Origin: Tangfeifania diversioriginum
GTDB taxonomy: Bacteria > Bacteroidota > Bacteroidia > Bacteroidales > Prolixibacteraceae
Reading direction: 5' to 3'
DNA length: 64,000 nt
NCBI GenBank assembly: GCA_945873105.1
Contig: CAMCBW010000003.1
Coordinates: forward strand, 1-64,000
This document shows, one piece after another, positions 27,350-37,157 of the stretch (its first letter is position 1; each line of letters opens with the position of its first letter). A program made the position numbers and the translations under genes. Under the pieces are notes generated by a model. That model saw only the letters and a program-made list of their open reading frames with translations. It was not told the origin of the DNA and did not search any database.

Positions 27350-29314
27350 TTAAAAATACTTCCCTACCAAGGAGAGCAAATCATTTTTCTGAATGGGTTT
27401 GGAAATCCAATCGTTGCATCCTGCTTCCAGCGATCGCTCCTTATCCCCTACCAGACCAAAGGCTGTTTGGGCTACAATGACCACCTGCTTGTTAAAATTC
27501 CTGATCATTCTGGCAGTCTCGATCCCATTCATTCCGGGCATACGAATATCCATCAGGACCAGGTCAATCTCAGGATGGTTGTGCATGATCTCCAATGCAT
27601 CCAATCCTGACTGAGCCAAATAAGTTCTTTCACTCATTTTTTCCACGTAGGCAATGATCAGCTTACTGGAAATCTCGTCGTCTTCAACAACCAGGATATG
27701 AAGTTTCCTCTGCCTTTTATCCTCCTCTGTAGGAGCAATTTCAAGCTGATTAAAAGCCATTACTTCTGGTTCCATTTTGTATGGAAGGGTAAAATAGAAG
27801 GTAGATCCTTCCCCTGGTGTGCTCTTGACCCAAATTTTGCCTTGCAACATCTGAACATAGGCGCGGGCAATGGTCAATCCCAATCCACTGCCCTGCCGGG
27901 CCTGTACATCTGCAATATCTGCCTGCACAAATCGCTCAAATATGGCCTCCTGTCTTTCTAATGGTATCCCGATACCGGTGTCCTTCACATAAAATTGCAG
28001 TAGAGACGAGGCATGCCTTGTCTCTACAACATCGTACCCAAACTCAATGGAACCGTGGTCAGTATATTTTATGGCATTTTTAACAAGGTTGGTAAGAATG
28101 GAATAGAGTTTCTCCGGATCTGTCAAAACAATGGCACTGCTGGCAGGAAGTGGAGTCTGGCAGGAGATCTCAATTTTCCTTTGCTGCGCTTCCGGCTTCA
28201 TCAGATTACAAATGGATTCAATCTGTTCGTTGATATTTGTCTCTTTGAGACTGACCTCCATCAGGCCGGATTCAATCTTCGAAATGTCCATTATTTCATT
28301 GATGATGTTGAGCATTCGGACACCACTTTTCTGAATAATCCCAATGTATTTCGACCGGTCTTCCCCATCAAGCCCTGGCTCACTCAGCAAGGAGGAGAAG
28401 CCAAGTATTCCGTTCATCGGGGTACGAATTTCGTGGCTCATGTTGGCCAGAAATGCTGATTTCAGCCGGTCACTCTCTTCTGCCCTCTCTTTCGCGGCAA
28501 TGAGATCAATGGTCAGCTTCCTTTGCTCTGTGATATCCTGATTGATCACCTGAAAATGACGCTTTCCATCCCATAGCACCTCATTCCTTAGAATCTTCAC
28601 ATAACTGATCGACTTGTCTTTTCTGACAATGCCCAGTTCATATTCCAAAATATCCTTTCCGTTTTTTCTAAGCTCCATTCGTTCAAGATGCTGCAAATAA
28701 CTCTCCGGTAAATAATGCTCTTTGGCAGGCGTATGAATGTACTCCTCCAGGCTGCTAAAATCGAATATCTTCAGAAAGGCTTTGTTCGCATAAATGGTTT
28801 CCCCCTCCATGTTGACGATCCGAATTCCCAGCGGAGACTCAGAAATTGATTGTCTGAAATTTTCTTCTGATTGAAGCAGTGCCTTTTCAGCTGCTGCCCT
28901 TGCCCGATGGGTCTGCGCTTCCCGGTAGGCTCTTTTCAGGGCCGGGATCAAGCGCTCCATCTTATTTTTGAGCACGTAGTCCGTAGCGCCATTTAACAAG
29001 GAGTCGATGGCGACATCTTCGCCCATGGTTCCACTCAGGAAAACAAAAGGAGTGGATGGGAAATGGTCCCTGGCAAACGCAAGGGCTTCAGACCCGCTGT
29101 AATCCGGCAGGTGATAGTCAGAAAGTATTAAATCAAAATTTCCGTTTTTGAGTTTGAATTGAAACTCCTCTTCGCCATCAGTCTGGTGGTAATCAACCAG
29201 AAAGTGGTCGCGGTCAAACAGGGACTTCACCAATTGTGAATCAAATTGGTTGTCCTCCAGGTGAAGAATTTTGATTGGACCACTCATTTCCAAGTTCAGC
29301 GCTGCATCTTTCAT
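27350..29314 (-). CDS. Hybrid histidine kinase (REC-PAS-HK-REC)
   Basis: 654 residues; soluble. N-terminal receiver (IKILHLEDN; LILSDYHLP), a PAS domain (about 150-275), a kinase core with MSHEIRTPMNG, N-box LVKNAIKYTD, DTGIGI and GSGLGLT, and a C-terminal receiver (LMDIRMP). The start overlaps the stop of the single-domain regulator upstream (ATGA), so the two are translationally coupled in an operon headed by the copper ATPase-kinase fusion. A VETRHASSLL insertion before the FYVKDTG motif comes from a 28-bp palindrome. The gene runs convergent with the REC-PASx4 kinase, 19 bp apart. Confidence 0.9.
   Translation of the reverse strand: MKDAALNLEMSGPIKILHLEDNQFDSQLVKSLFDRDHFLVDYHQTDGEEEFQFKLKNGNFDLILSDYHLPDYSGSEALAFARDHFPSTPFVFLSGTMGEDVAIDSLLNGATDYVLKNKMERLIPALKRAYREAQTHRARAAAEKALLQSEENFRQSISESPLGIRIVNMEGETIYANKAFLKIFDFSSLEEYIHTPAKEHYLPESYLQHLERMELRKNGKDILEYELGIVRKDKSISYVKILRNEVLWDGKRHFQVINQDITEQRKLTIDLIAAKERAEESDRLKSAFLANMSHEIRTPMNGILGFSSLLSEPGLDGEDRSKYIGIIQKSGVRMLNIINEIMDISKIESGLMEVSLKETNINEQIESICNLMKPEAQQRKIEISCQTPLPASSAIVLTDPEKLYSILTNLVKNAIKYTDHGSIEFGYDVVETRHASSLLQFYVKDTGIGIPLERQEAIFERFVQADIADVQARQGSGLGLTIARAYVQMLQGKIWVKSTPGEGSTFYFTLPYKMEPEVMAFNQLEIAPTEEDKRQRKLHILVVEDDEISSKLIIAYVEKMSERTYLAQSGLDALEIMHNHPEIDLVLMDIRMPGMNGIETARMIRNFNKQVVIVAQTAFGLVGDKERSLEAGCNDWISKPIQKNDLLSLVGKYF
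28000..28027. repeat. 28-bp palindromic repeat inside a kinase gene
   Basis: GTAGAGACGAGG-CATG at 28000-28015 continues to a right arm ending GTCTCTAC; the arms are perfect reverse complements except for one position. It is in frame in the ATPase domain of the - strand kinase and encodes VETRHASSL. Confidence 0.85.
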
Positions 29315-29751
29315 AAAACTGGCAACTCATTGATAATTACCCAATATTTACCCAAATCCTTGACAACCTGCATAAAGGAGCTCATGTTGACTGGTTTGAC
29401 CACGAAGGAGTTCGCCCCGTTGTCGTAGCAAGCCTGAAGATCACGGGAGTCACGAGAGGAGGTAAGCATAATGACCGGAATTTGATTGAATTCAGGATCC
29501 TGACGGATAATTTTCAAAACTTCAATCCCGTCCATCATGGGCATCTTAATGTCGAGCAGTACGAAAATTGGTTTACCTCCTTTGTACCCGGAAAATTTCC
29601 CTCGGTTGTAAAGAAAATCAATCGCCTCTTCCCCATCTTCAGCCACGATTATTTCATTGCCGAAATTGGCATCTTTCAAGGCCGCCTTGATCAAAGTAAC
29701 ATCGTTTGCACTGTCATCCACCAGCAGAATATCCTTAACGATTGTCCTCAT
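29311..29751 (-). CDS. Single-domain response regulator (Rcp1-like)
   Basis: 146 residues, a receiver domain only. ILLVDDSANDV supplies the acidic pocket, the phospho-acceptor Asp is in VLLDIKMPMMDG, Thr/Ser in MLTSSRD and Lys in VVKPVN. The EDGEEAIDFLYNRGKFSG segment is typical of Rcp1-like regulators that pair with phytochrome-type kinases lacking their own receiver. The upstream fusion protein ends in just such a kinase ([13 protein letters not shown]) without a receiver, so this is its likely phosphorylation target. It overlaps the downstream hybrid kinase gene. It lies 88 bp after the fusion gene. Confidence 0.9.
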   Translation of the reverse strand: MRTIVKDILLVDDSANDVTLIKAALKDANFGNEIIVAEDGEEAIDFLYNRGKFSGYKGGKPIFVLLDIKMPMMDGIEVLKIIRQDPEFNQIPVIMLTSSRDSRDLQACYDNGANSFVVKPVNMSSFMQVVKDLGKYWVIINELPVL

Positions 29752-29839
29752 AGCTTTCGCATTTTTTTACTGGTACAAAATCTGATAATATTACAACTCC
29801 TCAACAAGATAACGATCACACGCCCATTATTGTTTATTA

Positions 29840-32800
29840 TTAATTCGGTAGCGTGAAATAAAACCTGGCACCTTTGTCAACCTCCCCTTCGGCCCAGCAT
29901 CTGCCGCCGTGCCTGGTTACAATTCGCTTGATATTTGCAAGCCCGATCCCGACTCCCTCGAAATCCCGCGACTTGTGCAGACGCTGAAAAACCCCGAACA
30001 GTTTGTCGGCATATTTCATGTGAAAACCGGAGCCGTTGTCCTGAATGTAGAAAACCGTCTCATCACCTTCAAGGTAACTTCCAATCTTTACAATCGCCTT
30101 CTCACGCTTACCGGTATACTTAATGGCATTGGAGAGCAGATTGACCCAAACCTGGCCAATGAGCTGATGGTCGCCATAGGTAGCTGGCAAAGGATCAATT
30201 ACTATCTCAATTTCCCGCTCTTTCATCTCCTTAGCAAAGAGTTTTAACCCCTGCTCTATGACCAGGGAGGTATCAAACAGACTCTTGTGCAGTTCGGCCC
30301 GGTTCAGTCTGGAAAAGGAGAGCAGTGCATCTATCAATTCTCCCATTTCGATGGCAGAGTTGGTGACAGTTTTGAGATAGTCAAGCTCCTCCTCTGTTAA
30401 ATGCGAGGATCCAGTTTCTAGAAAGAGGTTTATAAATCCGGTAATGTGGCGCAATGGAGCCCGTAAATCGTGGGATACGGAATAGGAAAATGCCTCCAGC
30501 TCCTTGTTGGCCAGCTCCAGTTGCTTTGTACGCTCGACTACACGCTGCTCCAGTGTTTCATTGAGTTTTTGAATCTCGTTTTCTGCCTTCTTACGATCGG
30601 TAATGTCCAAAGCAAATGCCGCAATGTGTTCTTCCGGACCGGGTATCATCCGATCTGCCAGCAATACAGAAACCCTTGACCCATCCTTGAGTTGATACTC
30701 TTTTTCGTAGGGTGTGCAGATTCCCATTTCACGCATCTCCCGGATTGCCTTGTCATCGGCAGGAAGCCATTCCTGGGGGGTAATCGACAACCAGTCGACA
30801 TTCCCCTCCTCGAATTCCTTTCGGGTAAAACCGACCAAATTCAGGTAATAATCATTGGCGTCAATTATTTTGCCATCGGTAGTTGCCAAAACGACCCCTA
30901 TGAGGTTCGAATCGATGAAACTCCTCAAACGGTTGTTGGTCTGAAGCAGTTTTTCTTCCGCTTGCTTCCGTTCAGTGATGTCGAAACAATAACCTATATA
31001 TCCTACAAATTCATTGTTGCTTGTAAAATTTGGGGTCCCAAAGTCACTAATCCAACGATAATTCCCACTTGCATGGTACATGCGATACTCCATCTCAAAT
31101 TTTTCCCGCTGATCAAATGCGCGATCAAAAGTATCCAGGCAACGATTCAAATCATCCGGATGCACTCCTTCAGTCCAACCTTTTCCAAGTTCCTGTTCAA
31201 GGGTTCGCCCGGTAAATTTCAACCAGGGTTCATTGAAAAATGTACAGTTCTTTTCCACATCGGAGGTCCAGATCAATGCTATTCCGGAATTGGCCAGGTT
31301 CCGGTATTGTACCTCGCTTTCCTTCAGTTGAATCTGTACAAGCATTTGCTCCGTAATGTCCTGGATGGAGGTGATGAAGTATTGCGGATTTCCTTTAGTA
31401 TCCCTCTGCAGCACGGTACTTAGATCGACCCAAACAATGTGTCCATTCTTGTGGATGTAGCGTTTCTCAAAACGCGCGCTGTTTCTTTCGCCGGAAAAAA
31501 TTGAATCCAGATGGTCCTGGTTCAACTTTACGTCATCGGGATGAGTGATGCTGGGCCATTTTTGGTTGGCCAATTCTGATTCAGAATAACCAAGTATCTC
31601 CCGAAACCGTCTGTTGGTTCGCAAAGTACCATCTACGGCTGTTATCGATTTACCTACTGTGGAATACTCAAATATATTTCTGAAGTACTCTTCACTTAGT
31701 CGCATGGACTCTTCCGCCTTTTGGCGGTCCCTGATCTCTTCCTGCAATGCGTTGTTGACTATTGAAAGCTCCTCTGTCCTTTCCCTGACCCGTTGCTCCA
31801 CCGCTTCATAGGCCCTATTCAACTCTTTTTGGGTATAGACCAGCTTGTCCCGCTCCCTTTGAAGTTCATCGTTGACCATTTTAAGCTGTTTGGCACTTGG
31901 AATGGCAAGAATTTTAGGCAGGTAAGGCCAAACTACCACCGCAGTGGCCAGCGAGATGATGGCACAAATGGAATCTGCAGTTGCCTGCCACCAGTCCACC
32001 TCCCACCACAAACCAATTACATGCATGACATGGGTTGTACCACAGGCAAGGATGAAAAGTCCAAACAGGAAGATGATCCAGGTGAATGGCATATCCTTCC
32101 GTTTCCGGACAAAAACCACGAGGAAGAATGGAATAGAGGCATAGGAAATGGCAATGATGGCATTGGAAAGAGCCATCACCATCATTAAAAGCGGTGTCAT
32201 ATTGCCTGGAATGGTACCCTTGATCTCCATACTCTCACCCGGCATGAATACCATTGGTCCTATGATCAGCACCGCAAGGGCGATGGCCGGTGCTACGATG
32301 CGCGGCACCAACTCCAACGTCTGCCGCAAAACGCTCTTTGCGGGAGCAAAAGTCTCCACCTTGTAAGCGCGAAGCCTGAGGCTATTGGTTACTACAAAGA
32401 GGGAACTGAAAGCCATTGCGCCGGCCGCAAACATTGGACTGAGCAGCCCATAGGCAGCGATTGGGATCAATGCCACATTGTAAAACAGCGCCCAAATCAG
32501 GTTCTGGATAATGGTTTTTGAAGTGCCCCTGGACAGAGAAATAGCCTTGCCAATCCCGGCCAGGTCTCCACTGATCAGGGTAATGCCGGCTGCTGCCATG
32601 GCAATATCCGTGCCGGTTCCGATGGCTATCCCCACATCGGCCTGGGCCAGTGCTGGAGCATCGTTGATGCCATCCCCCACCATGGCCACCATCGGATGGG
32701 CGAAATTCCCCATAGATTTGCTCTCTTGCAGTTCCTTGATAACCTCCGCCTTTTTCCCGGGGAGGATTTCTGCATAGAACCTTGTAATCCCTACCTGTTT

Positions 32801-34801
32801 GGCAATGGCTGCAGCAGCCTGCTGGTTGTCACCGGTAATCATCACCAGTTCCAGTCCAAGCTTCCGGAGATCGCCAATGGCCTCCACTGCTCCTTGTTTC
32901 AGGGTATCAGCGACGGCAATCATCCCGGCAATTTCACCCGGAAGTTCTGAATCTGCCGCCTTCACAGCGACCAGCATCACGGTTTTACCCTCCGACTGCA
33001 GCCTGACCACCGCTGGATCCAGCTCCGAGGTGTCGATACCCTCTTTTTGCATCATCCGCAAATTGCCCATGGATACGAGCTGCGCTCCTACCCTTGCACG
33101 GATGCCAAAACCACCAAATGCCCTGAATTGCGTCGGTTCTGTAAGCAGCATGCCTTTTGATTTCGCATAGTTGACAATGGCCTTACCCAAAGGATGTTCT
33201 GAGCCCAGTTCTGCGCTGGCCGCCAAATGAAGCAGTTGATCGGCCTCATACAGACCCGAAGGCAAGAGTTCTGTTATTTGTGGTTCTCCGCGTGTAATGG
33301 TTCCTGTCTTATCCAGGACAATGACGTTCAGTTTCCCGGCTCGCTCCAGCATCTCGCTGTTTTTGAAGAGTATCCCATTCTCTGCCCCCTTTGAGGTACC
33401 CACCATGACTGCTGTCGGGGTAGCCAGTCCAATGGCACAGGGACAGGCAATCACCAGTACCGCCACGGCATTCATCATGGCGATGGTCCAATCTGCCTCT
33501 GCAACATATATCCACCCAAGAAAAGTAAACAGGGCAATGGCTACGATGATGGGAACAAAATATTTGCCAATTTCATCGGTCAACTTCTGGATGGGTGCCT
33601 TGCTGCCTTGCGCTTGCTGCACCATCTTGACAATCTGCGCCAAAGTACTGTTCTTCCCCACCCTGGTAGCCTCGTACCGGATCATCCCCTCCCTGTTGAT
33701 CGTCGCACCGATAATTTCATCACCCGGTCCTTTGCTGACCGGGATAAACTCTCCGGTAATCATGGACTCTTCGAAGGCCGACCTTCCCTCGCTGATGATA
33801 CCATCTACAGGAACTTTCTCCCCCGGACGAACCACGATGGTATCTCCAACCTCAACCTCATCGATATTGACCGCTGTTTCAACGCCGAACTTTACCACTG
33901 TAGCAGTTTTGGCCCGCAATCCCATCAGCGCTTTCAACGCTTCGGAGGTTTTTCCCTTTGCTTTGGATTCGAGGTATTTTCCGAGCCTGATCAAGGTAAT
34001 GATGGCGGCACCCGTTTCAAAATAGACATTGGGACTATCGATCCAACCGATGGTGACCAGCAAGCTGGAAAAATAGGCCGCCGAGGCACCCATCATAATC
34101 AGGACATCCATGTTGGCACTCCCAAAACGAAGGCTCTTGTAGGCTCCCACATAAAAATGCCAGCCTACCACAAACTGAACGACCGTAGCAGCAAATAGCA
34201 TGGCAAAATTGTCGTATTGGAAACCAACAATCTTAAAATCACGCGCCATGCTGTAAAATACCAACGGAACCGTAAAGAGGAGTCCTACGACCAGCAATTT
34301 CTTTTGTTTGGAAAGTTCGGAAGCCCGGACTTTTGCCTCTACATCCTCCATCTCCTCCATCTCCCCGGCCTGAACAATGTTGAATCCTGCTTTCCGGATG
34401 ATGGAGACCAGTTCTGCAATGGAGGTCATGCCTGGTACAAACTCCATTCTGGCATGCTCTGTGCCGTACGCCACCTCCCCGGCGATGACCCCATTTTGTC
34501 TTAGCAGTAATTTTTCCAGCGTCAAGGCATCTGTAGCATCCTGCATCCCTGTGATTGCAAACTCAACCTTACCAATGGCAACATCGTAACCAAGTTGCCT
34601 GACTACAGCAATCACCCCGGCGTCATTCAGCAGGGTTGAATCAAAGGAGATATTCAGTTTTTCGGCGGCAAAGTCAACGGCAACAGACTCAATGCCATTG
34701 ATCTTTCGCACATTGGACTCGATGGACAATGCACAATTGCTGCACGACATTCCTGTTATAGGCATGATGGAAGTTTTGATACGAGTCATATGTCCAGACA
34801 T
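29840..34801 (-). CDS. Cu(I) P-type ATPase fused to ETR1-like copper/ethylene-sensor domain, PAS domains and histidine kinase
   Basis: 1653 residues in one unbroken frame. An HMA domain with GMSCSNC (Cys20, Cys23) and a second HMA-like domain without CxxC (about 80-140) precede a full P1B-1 ATPase: TGE 349-351, CPC 453-455, DKTGT 497-501, HP 536-537, GDGINDAP 709-716, Tyr774/Asn775 and Met796/Ser800 copper-site residues. After an extra helix (834-853) comes a three-helix domain (about 868-965) that aligns with the ethylene-binding domain of ETR1: [19 protein letters not shown], and CGTTH, with Cys920 and His924 equal to copper ligands Cys65 and His69. Asp25 of ETR1 is Asn880 here. A coiled coil, three PAS domains (about 1035-1150, 1165-1275, 1290-1400), HisKA (His1444) and an ATPase domain follow. 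Family functions: Cu export or loading, and copper-dependent sensing. The joint role is inferred. Confidence 0.93.
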   Translation of the reverse strand: MSGHMTRIKTSIMPITGMSCSNCALSIESNVRKINGIESVAVDFAAEKLNISFDSTLLNDAGVIAVVRQLGYDVAIGKVEFAITGMQDATDALTLEKLLLRQNGVIAGEVAYGTEHARMEFVPGMTSIAELVSIIRKAGFNIVQAGEMEEMEDVEAKVRASELSKQKKLLVVGLLFTVPLVFYSMARDFKIVGFQYDNFAMLFAATVVQFVVGWHFYVGAYKSLRFGSANMDVLIMMGASAAYFSSLLVTIGWIDSPNVYFETGAAIITLIRLGKYLESKAKGKTSEALKALMGLRAKTATVVKFGVETAVNIDEVEVGDTIVVRPGEKVPVDGIISEGRSAFEESMITGEFIPVSKGPGDEIIGATINREGMIRYEATRVGKNSTLAQIVKMVQQAQGSKAPIQKLTDEIGKYFVPIIVAIALFTFLGWIYVAEADWTIAMMNAVAVLVIACPCAIGLATPTAVMVGTSKGAENGILFKNSEMLERAGKLNVIVLDKTGTITRGEPQITELLPSGLYEADQLLHLAASAELGSEHPLGKAIVNYAKSKGMLLTEPTQFRAFGGFGIRARVGAQLVSMGNLRMMQKEGIDTSELDPAVVRLQSEGKTVMLVAVKAADSELPGEIAGMIAVADTLKQGAVEAIGDLRKLGLELVMITGDNQQAAAAIAKQVGITRFYAEILPGKKAEVIKELQESKSMGNFAHPMVAMVGDGINDAPALAQADVGIAIGTGTDIAMAAAGITLISGDLAGIGKAISLSRGTSKTIIQNLIWALFYNVALIPIAAYGLLSPMFAAGAMAFSSLFVVTNSLRLRAYKVETFAPAKSVLRQTLELVPRIVAPAIALAVLIIGPMVFMPGESMEIKGTIPGNMTPLLMMVMALSNAIIAISYASIPFFLVVFVRKRKDMPFTWIIFLFGLFILACGTTHVMHVIGLWWEVDWWQATADSICAIISLATAVVVWPYLPKILAIPSAKQLKMVNDELQRERDKLVYTQKELNRAYEAVEQRVRERTEELSIVNNALQEEIRDRQKAEESMRLSEEYFRNIFEYSTVGKSITAVDGTLRTNRRFREILGYSESELANQKWPSITHPDDVKLNQDHLDSIFSGERNSARFEKRYIHKNGHIVWVDLSTVLQRDTKGNPQYFITSIQDITEQMLVQIQLKESEVQYRNLANSGIALIWTSDVEKNCTFFNEPWLKFTGRTLEQELGKGWTEGVHPDDLNRCLDTFDRAFDQREKFEMEYRMYHASGNYRWISDFGTPNFTSNNEFVGYIGYCFDITERKQAEEKLLQTNNRLRSFIDSNLIGVVLATTDGKIIDANDYYLNLVGFTRKEFEEGNVDWLSITPQEWLPADDKAIREMREMGICTPYEKEYQLKDGSRVSVLLADRMIPGPEEHIAAFALDITDRKKAENEIQKLNETLEQRVVERTKQLELANKELEAFSYSVSHDLRAPLRHITGFINLFLETGSSHLTEEELDYLKTVTNSAIEMGELIDALLSFSRLNRAELHKSLFDTSLVIEQGLKLFAKEMKEREIEIVIDPLPATYGDHQLIGQVWVNLLSNAIKYTGKREKAIVKIGSYLEGDETVFYIQDNGSGFHMKYADKLFGVFQRLHKSRDFEGVGIGLANIKRIVTRHGGRCWAEGEVDKGARFYFTLPN

Positions 34802-35203
34802 TACAACAGCAGGGTTAATATTTTCTGGTTACCATCCTTGGTTGGTAAAAGTGGAACAGATAAAATTAGGTAATTAAAATGATAAATCTGCAGCCAATGC
34901 GCGTCAAGATAAATGGGTTGTTGATGGAGTTATAATTGCATGTCAGTCAGCAGATTTGTGTGCAAATGGCATGGTTAAGTTGGAAGAACCACTCCATGTT
35001 GAAGTTCCAATTCATGCTTTCCTGCTCGCTTACCTTTAGTAGCACCTAAAGCTGCAAGGACCGCAAAGAAAAAAAATAGGACATTCTTATTGGTGAAATA
35101 CTTAGTGATTGTTTAACAATGGATTATTCCAAACTACTTGATATTTCAAAAGAATATACTTTACTTTGCATTTCAAAGTACTTTATATAAAATTAATGTG
35201 GTT
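34802..35203. other. Intergenic region between the fusion gene and a small membrane protein
   Basis: About 400 bp holding divergent promoters for the ATPase-kinase operon (-) and the small membrane protein (+). I see no hairpin terminator or RNA gene. A start-less frame of about 50 codons (KWVVDGVIIACQSADLC...) ends near 35038 but resembles nothing I know. No clear -33/-7 pair is visible. Confidence 0.45.
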
Positions 35204-35491
35204 ATGAAAAATGAGTGGCGATTGGGAGCTGTTGCAGGTTTGATTTTTGGTATCGTAGTGGTGGCCATCGGTTTGATCAACCTTTTTTGGGGGAATGACG
35301 CTGGTTTTGGCCTATTTTTGCTGCTACTCTCCACTGTCTATTTTCCAGCTTTCAATGTATATCTCCATCGATGGACTGGATTTTCCATACATTGGGCAAT
35401 AAAAATAGTACTGGGCCTCTTTGTATTATGGGCAGCGCTGGGAGTGGGCGAATTGTTTGGCAAAATTGACCTGATGCTGCAACATTTCTGA
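35204..35491 (+). CDS. Small membrane protein, unknown function
   Basis: 95 residues from the ATG at 35204 (the frame is open upstream to 35138). Three to four hydrophobic segments (LGAVAGLIFGIVVVAIGLI; FGLFLLLLSTVYF; IHWAIKIVLGLFVLWAALG) predict an integral membrane protein. No family is recognised. A terminator hairpin follows at 35671-35697. It lies divergent to the ATPase-kinase fusion; nothing links them functionally. Confidence 0.55.
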   Translation: MKNEWRLGAVAGLIFGIVVVAIGLINLFWGNDAGFGLFLLLLSTVYFPAFNVYLHRWTGFSIHWAIKIVLGLFVLWAALGVGELFGKIDLMLQHF

Positions 35492-35626
35492 ATGAGTGGA
35501 TCACCTTGATCTGAACTTCTGTAGTTTTCGCTGGTAGAGATAATAGTAATAAGAGTACAACCTTCCATGCGACAGCCCCTTGAAAAATTAGACATAGATG
35601 AACCCGCTACCTTCCATCAAAAACAA

Positions 35627-35659
35627 AACCCCATGCAATTATCTCTAATTCATGGGGTT
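35627..35659. terminator. Hairpin AACCCCATG/CATGGGGTT
   Basis: 9-bp perfect arms at 35627-35635 and 35651-35659 with further AATT pairing inside the loop; no T-run follows, so termination is uncertain. Confidence 0.5.
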
Positions 35660-35670
35660 ATCTAATTAAA

Positions 35671-35697
35671 AAGTGACCCGGCTTGGGTCATTTTTTT
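35671..35697 (+). terminator. Rho-independent terminator
   Basis: AAGTGACCC (35671-35679) pairs with GGGTCATTT (35685-35693) across GGCTT, followed by a T-run. It closes the small membrane protein transcript. Confidence 0.75.
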
Positions 35698-35808
35698 CAG
35701 TTAATCCGAATTAAGCACATGGAATATTTTATATGTAATCAATTATATTACAAATATTTACATAATATAAATCAGTTTAAAAATAATTAGGAAAAATTTG
35801 ATATAATC

Positions 35809-35848
35809 AAAAAGTGTATGTAATTTTAGCCTCTTACATACACTTTTT
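35809..35848 (+). promoter_or_regulatory. Perfect hairpin immediately before the integrase start
   Basis: AAAAAGTGTATGTAA (35809-35823) and TTACATACACTTTTT (35834-35848) are exact reverse complements with a 10-nt loop. The right arm ends 6 bp before the integrase ATG at 35855. It would either terminate upstream transcription or fold over the ribosome-binding region and damp integrase translation. Confidence 0.8.
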
Positions 35849-35854
35849 ATTACA

Positions 35855-37117
35855 ATGAAAACTAAAGACGCAATCAAGAAAATAAACTTCTACCCGGAGA
35901 AAAGAGGTGACAATATCGACAATGTTCCTGTCATTCTCAGTGTTGCATATTCTGGTAAAAGAATGTTCTATTATACTGGCAAAAGGTGCAATATCTCACA
36001 ATGGAATTATGATGACAATAAACTAAAGCGAAACAACATTGCACCAAATGGTCAGACATCCACATCCTTTAATTCTGATCTCACTGAAATTGAAGATGCC
36101 TTAGATGCATTATTTAACGAATATGTAATTACAAAAACAATTCCCGCTACAAACAAGCTTCGAGAAGATCTGAAAACTAAGTTGGGCAAAAAAACAACAA
36201 TCCGAGAAAGTGATCACCAGGAACCTAGATTTTTTGATTGGTTTGATAAGTATATAAAAGACGCTGACCTAAGTGCCGGAAGGAAAAAGCATCTTAACAC
36301 TACTTTAAACAAGGTACGCGGATATGATCCAAATACAACATTTGAAATATTGGATACTCAATACCTGACCGACTTTCGAAATCACCTGCTTGTCAAATGT
36401 AATTTAAGCAAGAACACAGTAATATCCGAGCTCAGGAGATTAAGAGCGTTTTACAGCTATGCTCAAAAAAATAAATGGACCAATCAACGGCCCTTTGAAG
36501 GCTTCCAAATCGGGGCAGAATCATTCGGGGATCCAGTATTCATTACCTTAGAGGAAAGAGATTTATTGTACAATGCTATCATAGAGAATGATACACTAAG
36601 ACGAGTAAGGGATATCTTTGTATTTCAATGTTTCATCGGCTGTCGTGTAGGAGACCTGGTAAAACTGAAGAAATCGAACATTATAGATGGCTGTATTCAA
36701 TACATTGCTGGAAAAACAAAAGATGAAAAGCCAAGGGTGGCTCGTATACCTTTGACAGAAAAAGCCTTGACCATTCTTTCACGATATGACCTTCCCAATG
36801 GCGATCTCCTACCCTACTATTCCGATCAGAAATACAACAAATACATTAAAGACATATTCAAGCTCAATGACATTAAAATAACCAGGATGGTAACTATTGC
36901 TGATCCAAAGACGCGCAAAAGCATTCAGAAGTCAATTGCAGACCTGGCAAGCTCTCACATGGCAAGACGCGTTTTCGTAAGCAGTTTGTACAAGAAAGGC
37001 GTTAAAAACGAAATCATCGCAAGCATGAGCGGACATTCTGAAAATTCACGAGCGTTCGGGCGATACCATGGAATTGACCAAGAGGATCAGACAAAAGCCA
37101 TTAAATTGATTGAATAA
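35855..37117 (+). CDS. Tyrosine recombinase / phage-type integrase
   Basis: 420 residues. An N-terminal Arm/SAM-like region of the Bacteroidota transposon-integrase type (about 1-110) and a core-binding domain (about 125-225) precede the catalytic domain. Catalytic residues visible: Arg in GCRVGDLVKLKKSN, Lys in AGKTKDEKPR, HxxR in SSHMARRVFVSS, His in MSGHSENSRAF and the nucleophile Tyr in GRYHGI. It catalyses site-specific integration or excision. It is AT-rich compared with the genes to its left. A perfect hairpin lies just before the ATG, and a tRNA-3'-end-like sequence follows 12 bp after the stop, as expected for an integrase next to its attachment site. Confidence 0.9.
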   Translation: MKTKDAIKKINFYPEKRGDNIDNVPVILSVAYSGKRMFYYTGKRCNISQWNYDDNKLKRNNIAPNGQTSTSFNSDLTEIEDALDALFNEYVITKTIPATNKLREDLKTKLGKKTTIRESDHQEPRFFDWFDKYIKDADLSAGRKKHLNTTLNKVRGYDPNTTFEILDTQYLTDFRNHLLVKCNLSKNTVISELRRLRAFYSYAQKNKWTNQRPFEGFQIGAESFGDPVFITLEERDLLYNAIIENDTLRRVRDIFVFQCFIGCRVGDLVKLKKSNIIDGCIQYIAGKTKDEKPRVARIPLTEKALTILSRYDLPNGDLLPYYSDQKYNKYIKDIFKLNDIKITRMVTIADPKTRKSIQKSIADLASSHMARRVFVSSLYKKGVKNEIIASMSGHSENSRAFGRYHGIDQEDQTKAIKLIE

Positions 37118-37129
37118 TTCTCTTTTTTA

Positions 37130-37153
37130 GGTTAGAGTCCCGCCCCGGGTACA
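37130..37153 (+). other. Possible attachment-site core (tRNA 3'-end-like)
   Basis: GGTTAGAGTCCCGCCCCGGG followed by TACA resembles a T-loop, 3' T-stem and acceptor strand of a tRNA with one changed loop base. No 5' tRNA half is present. Its place 12 bp after the integrase and before a terminator fits an att site. The other end was not found in the window. Confidence 0.4.
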
Positions 37154-37157
37154 GATT

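Noticed and set aside
30692-31423. 243-codon + strand frame
   Set aside because: Antisense to the PAS part of the ATPase-kinase fusion; no domain features.
34890-35038. Start-less frame KWVVDGVIIACQSADLC... upstream of the small membrane protein
   Set aside because: About 50 codons, no start codon in frame except late, and no similarity I recognise.
37130-37153. Complete tRNA gene
   Set aside because: Only the 3' half-like sequence is present; the upstream bases cannot pair to make a T-stem, so it is at most an att core.
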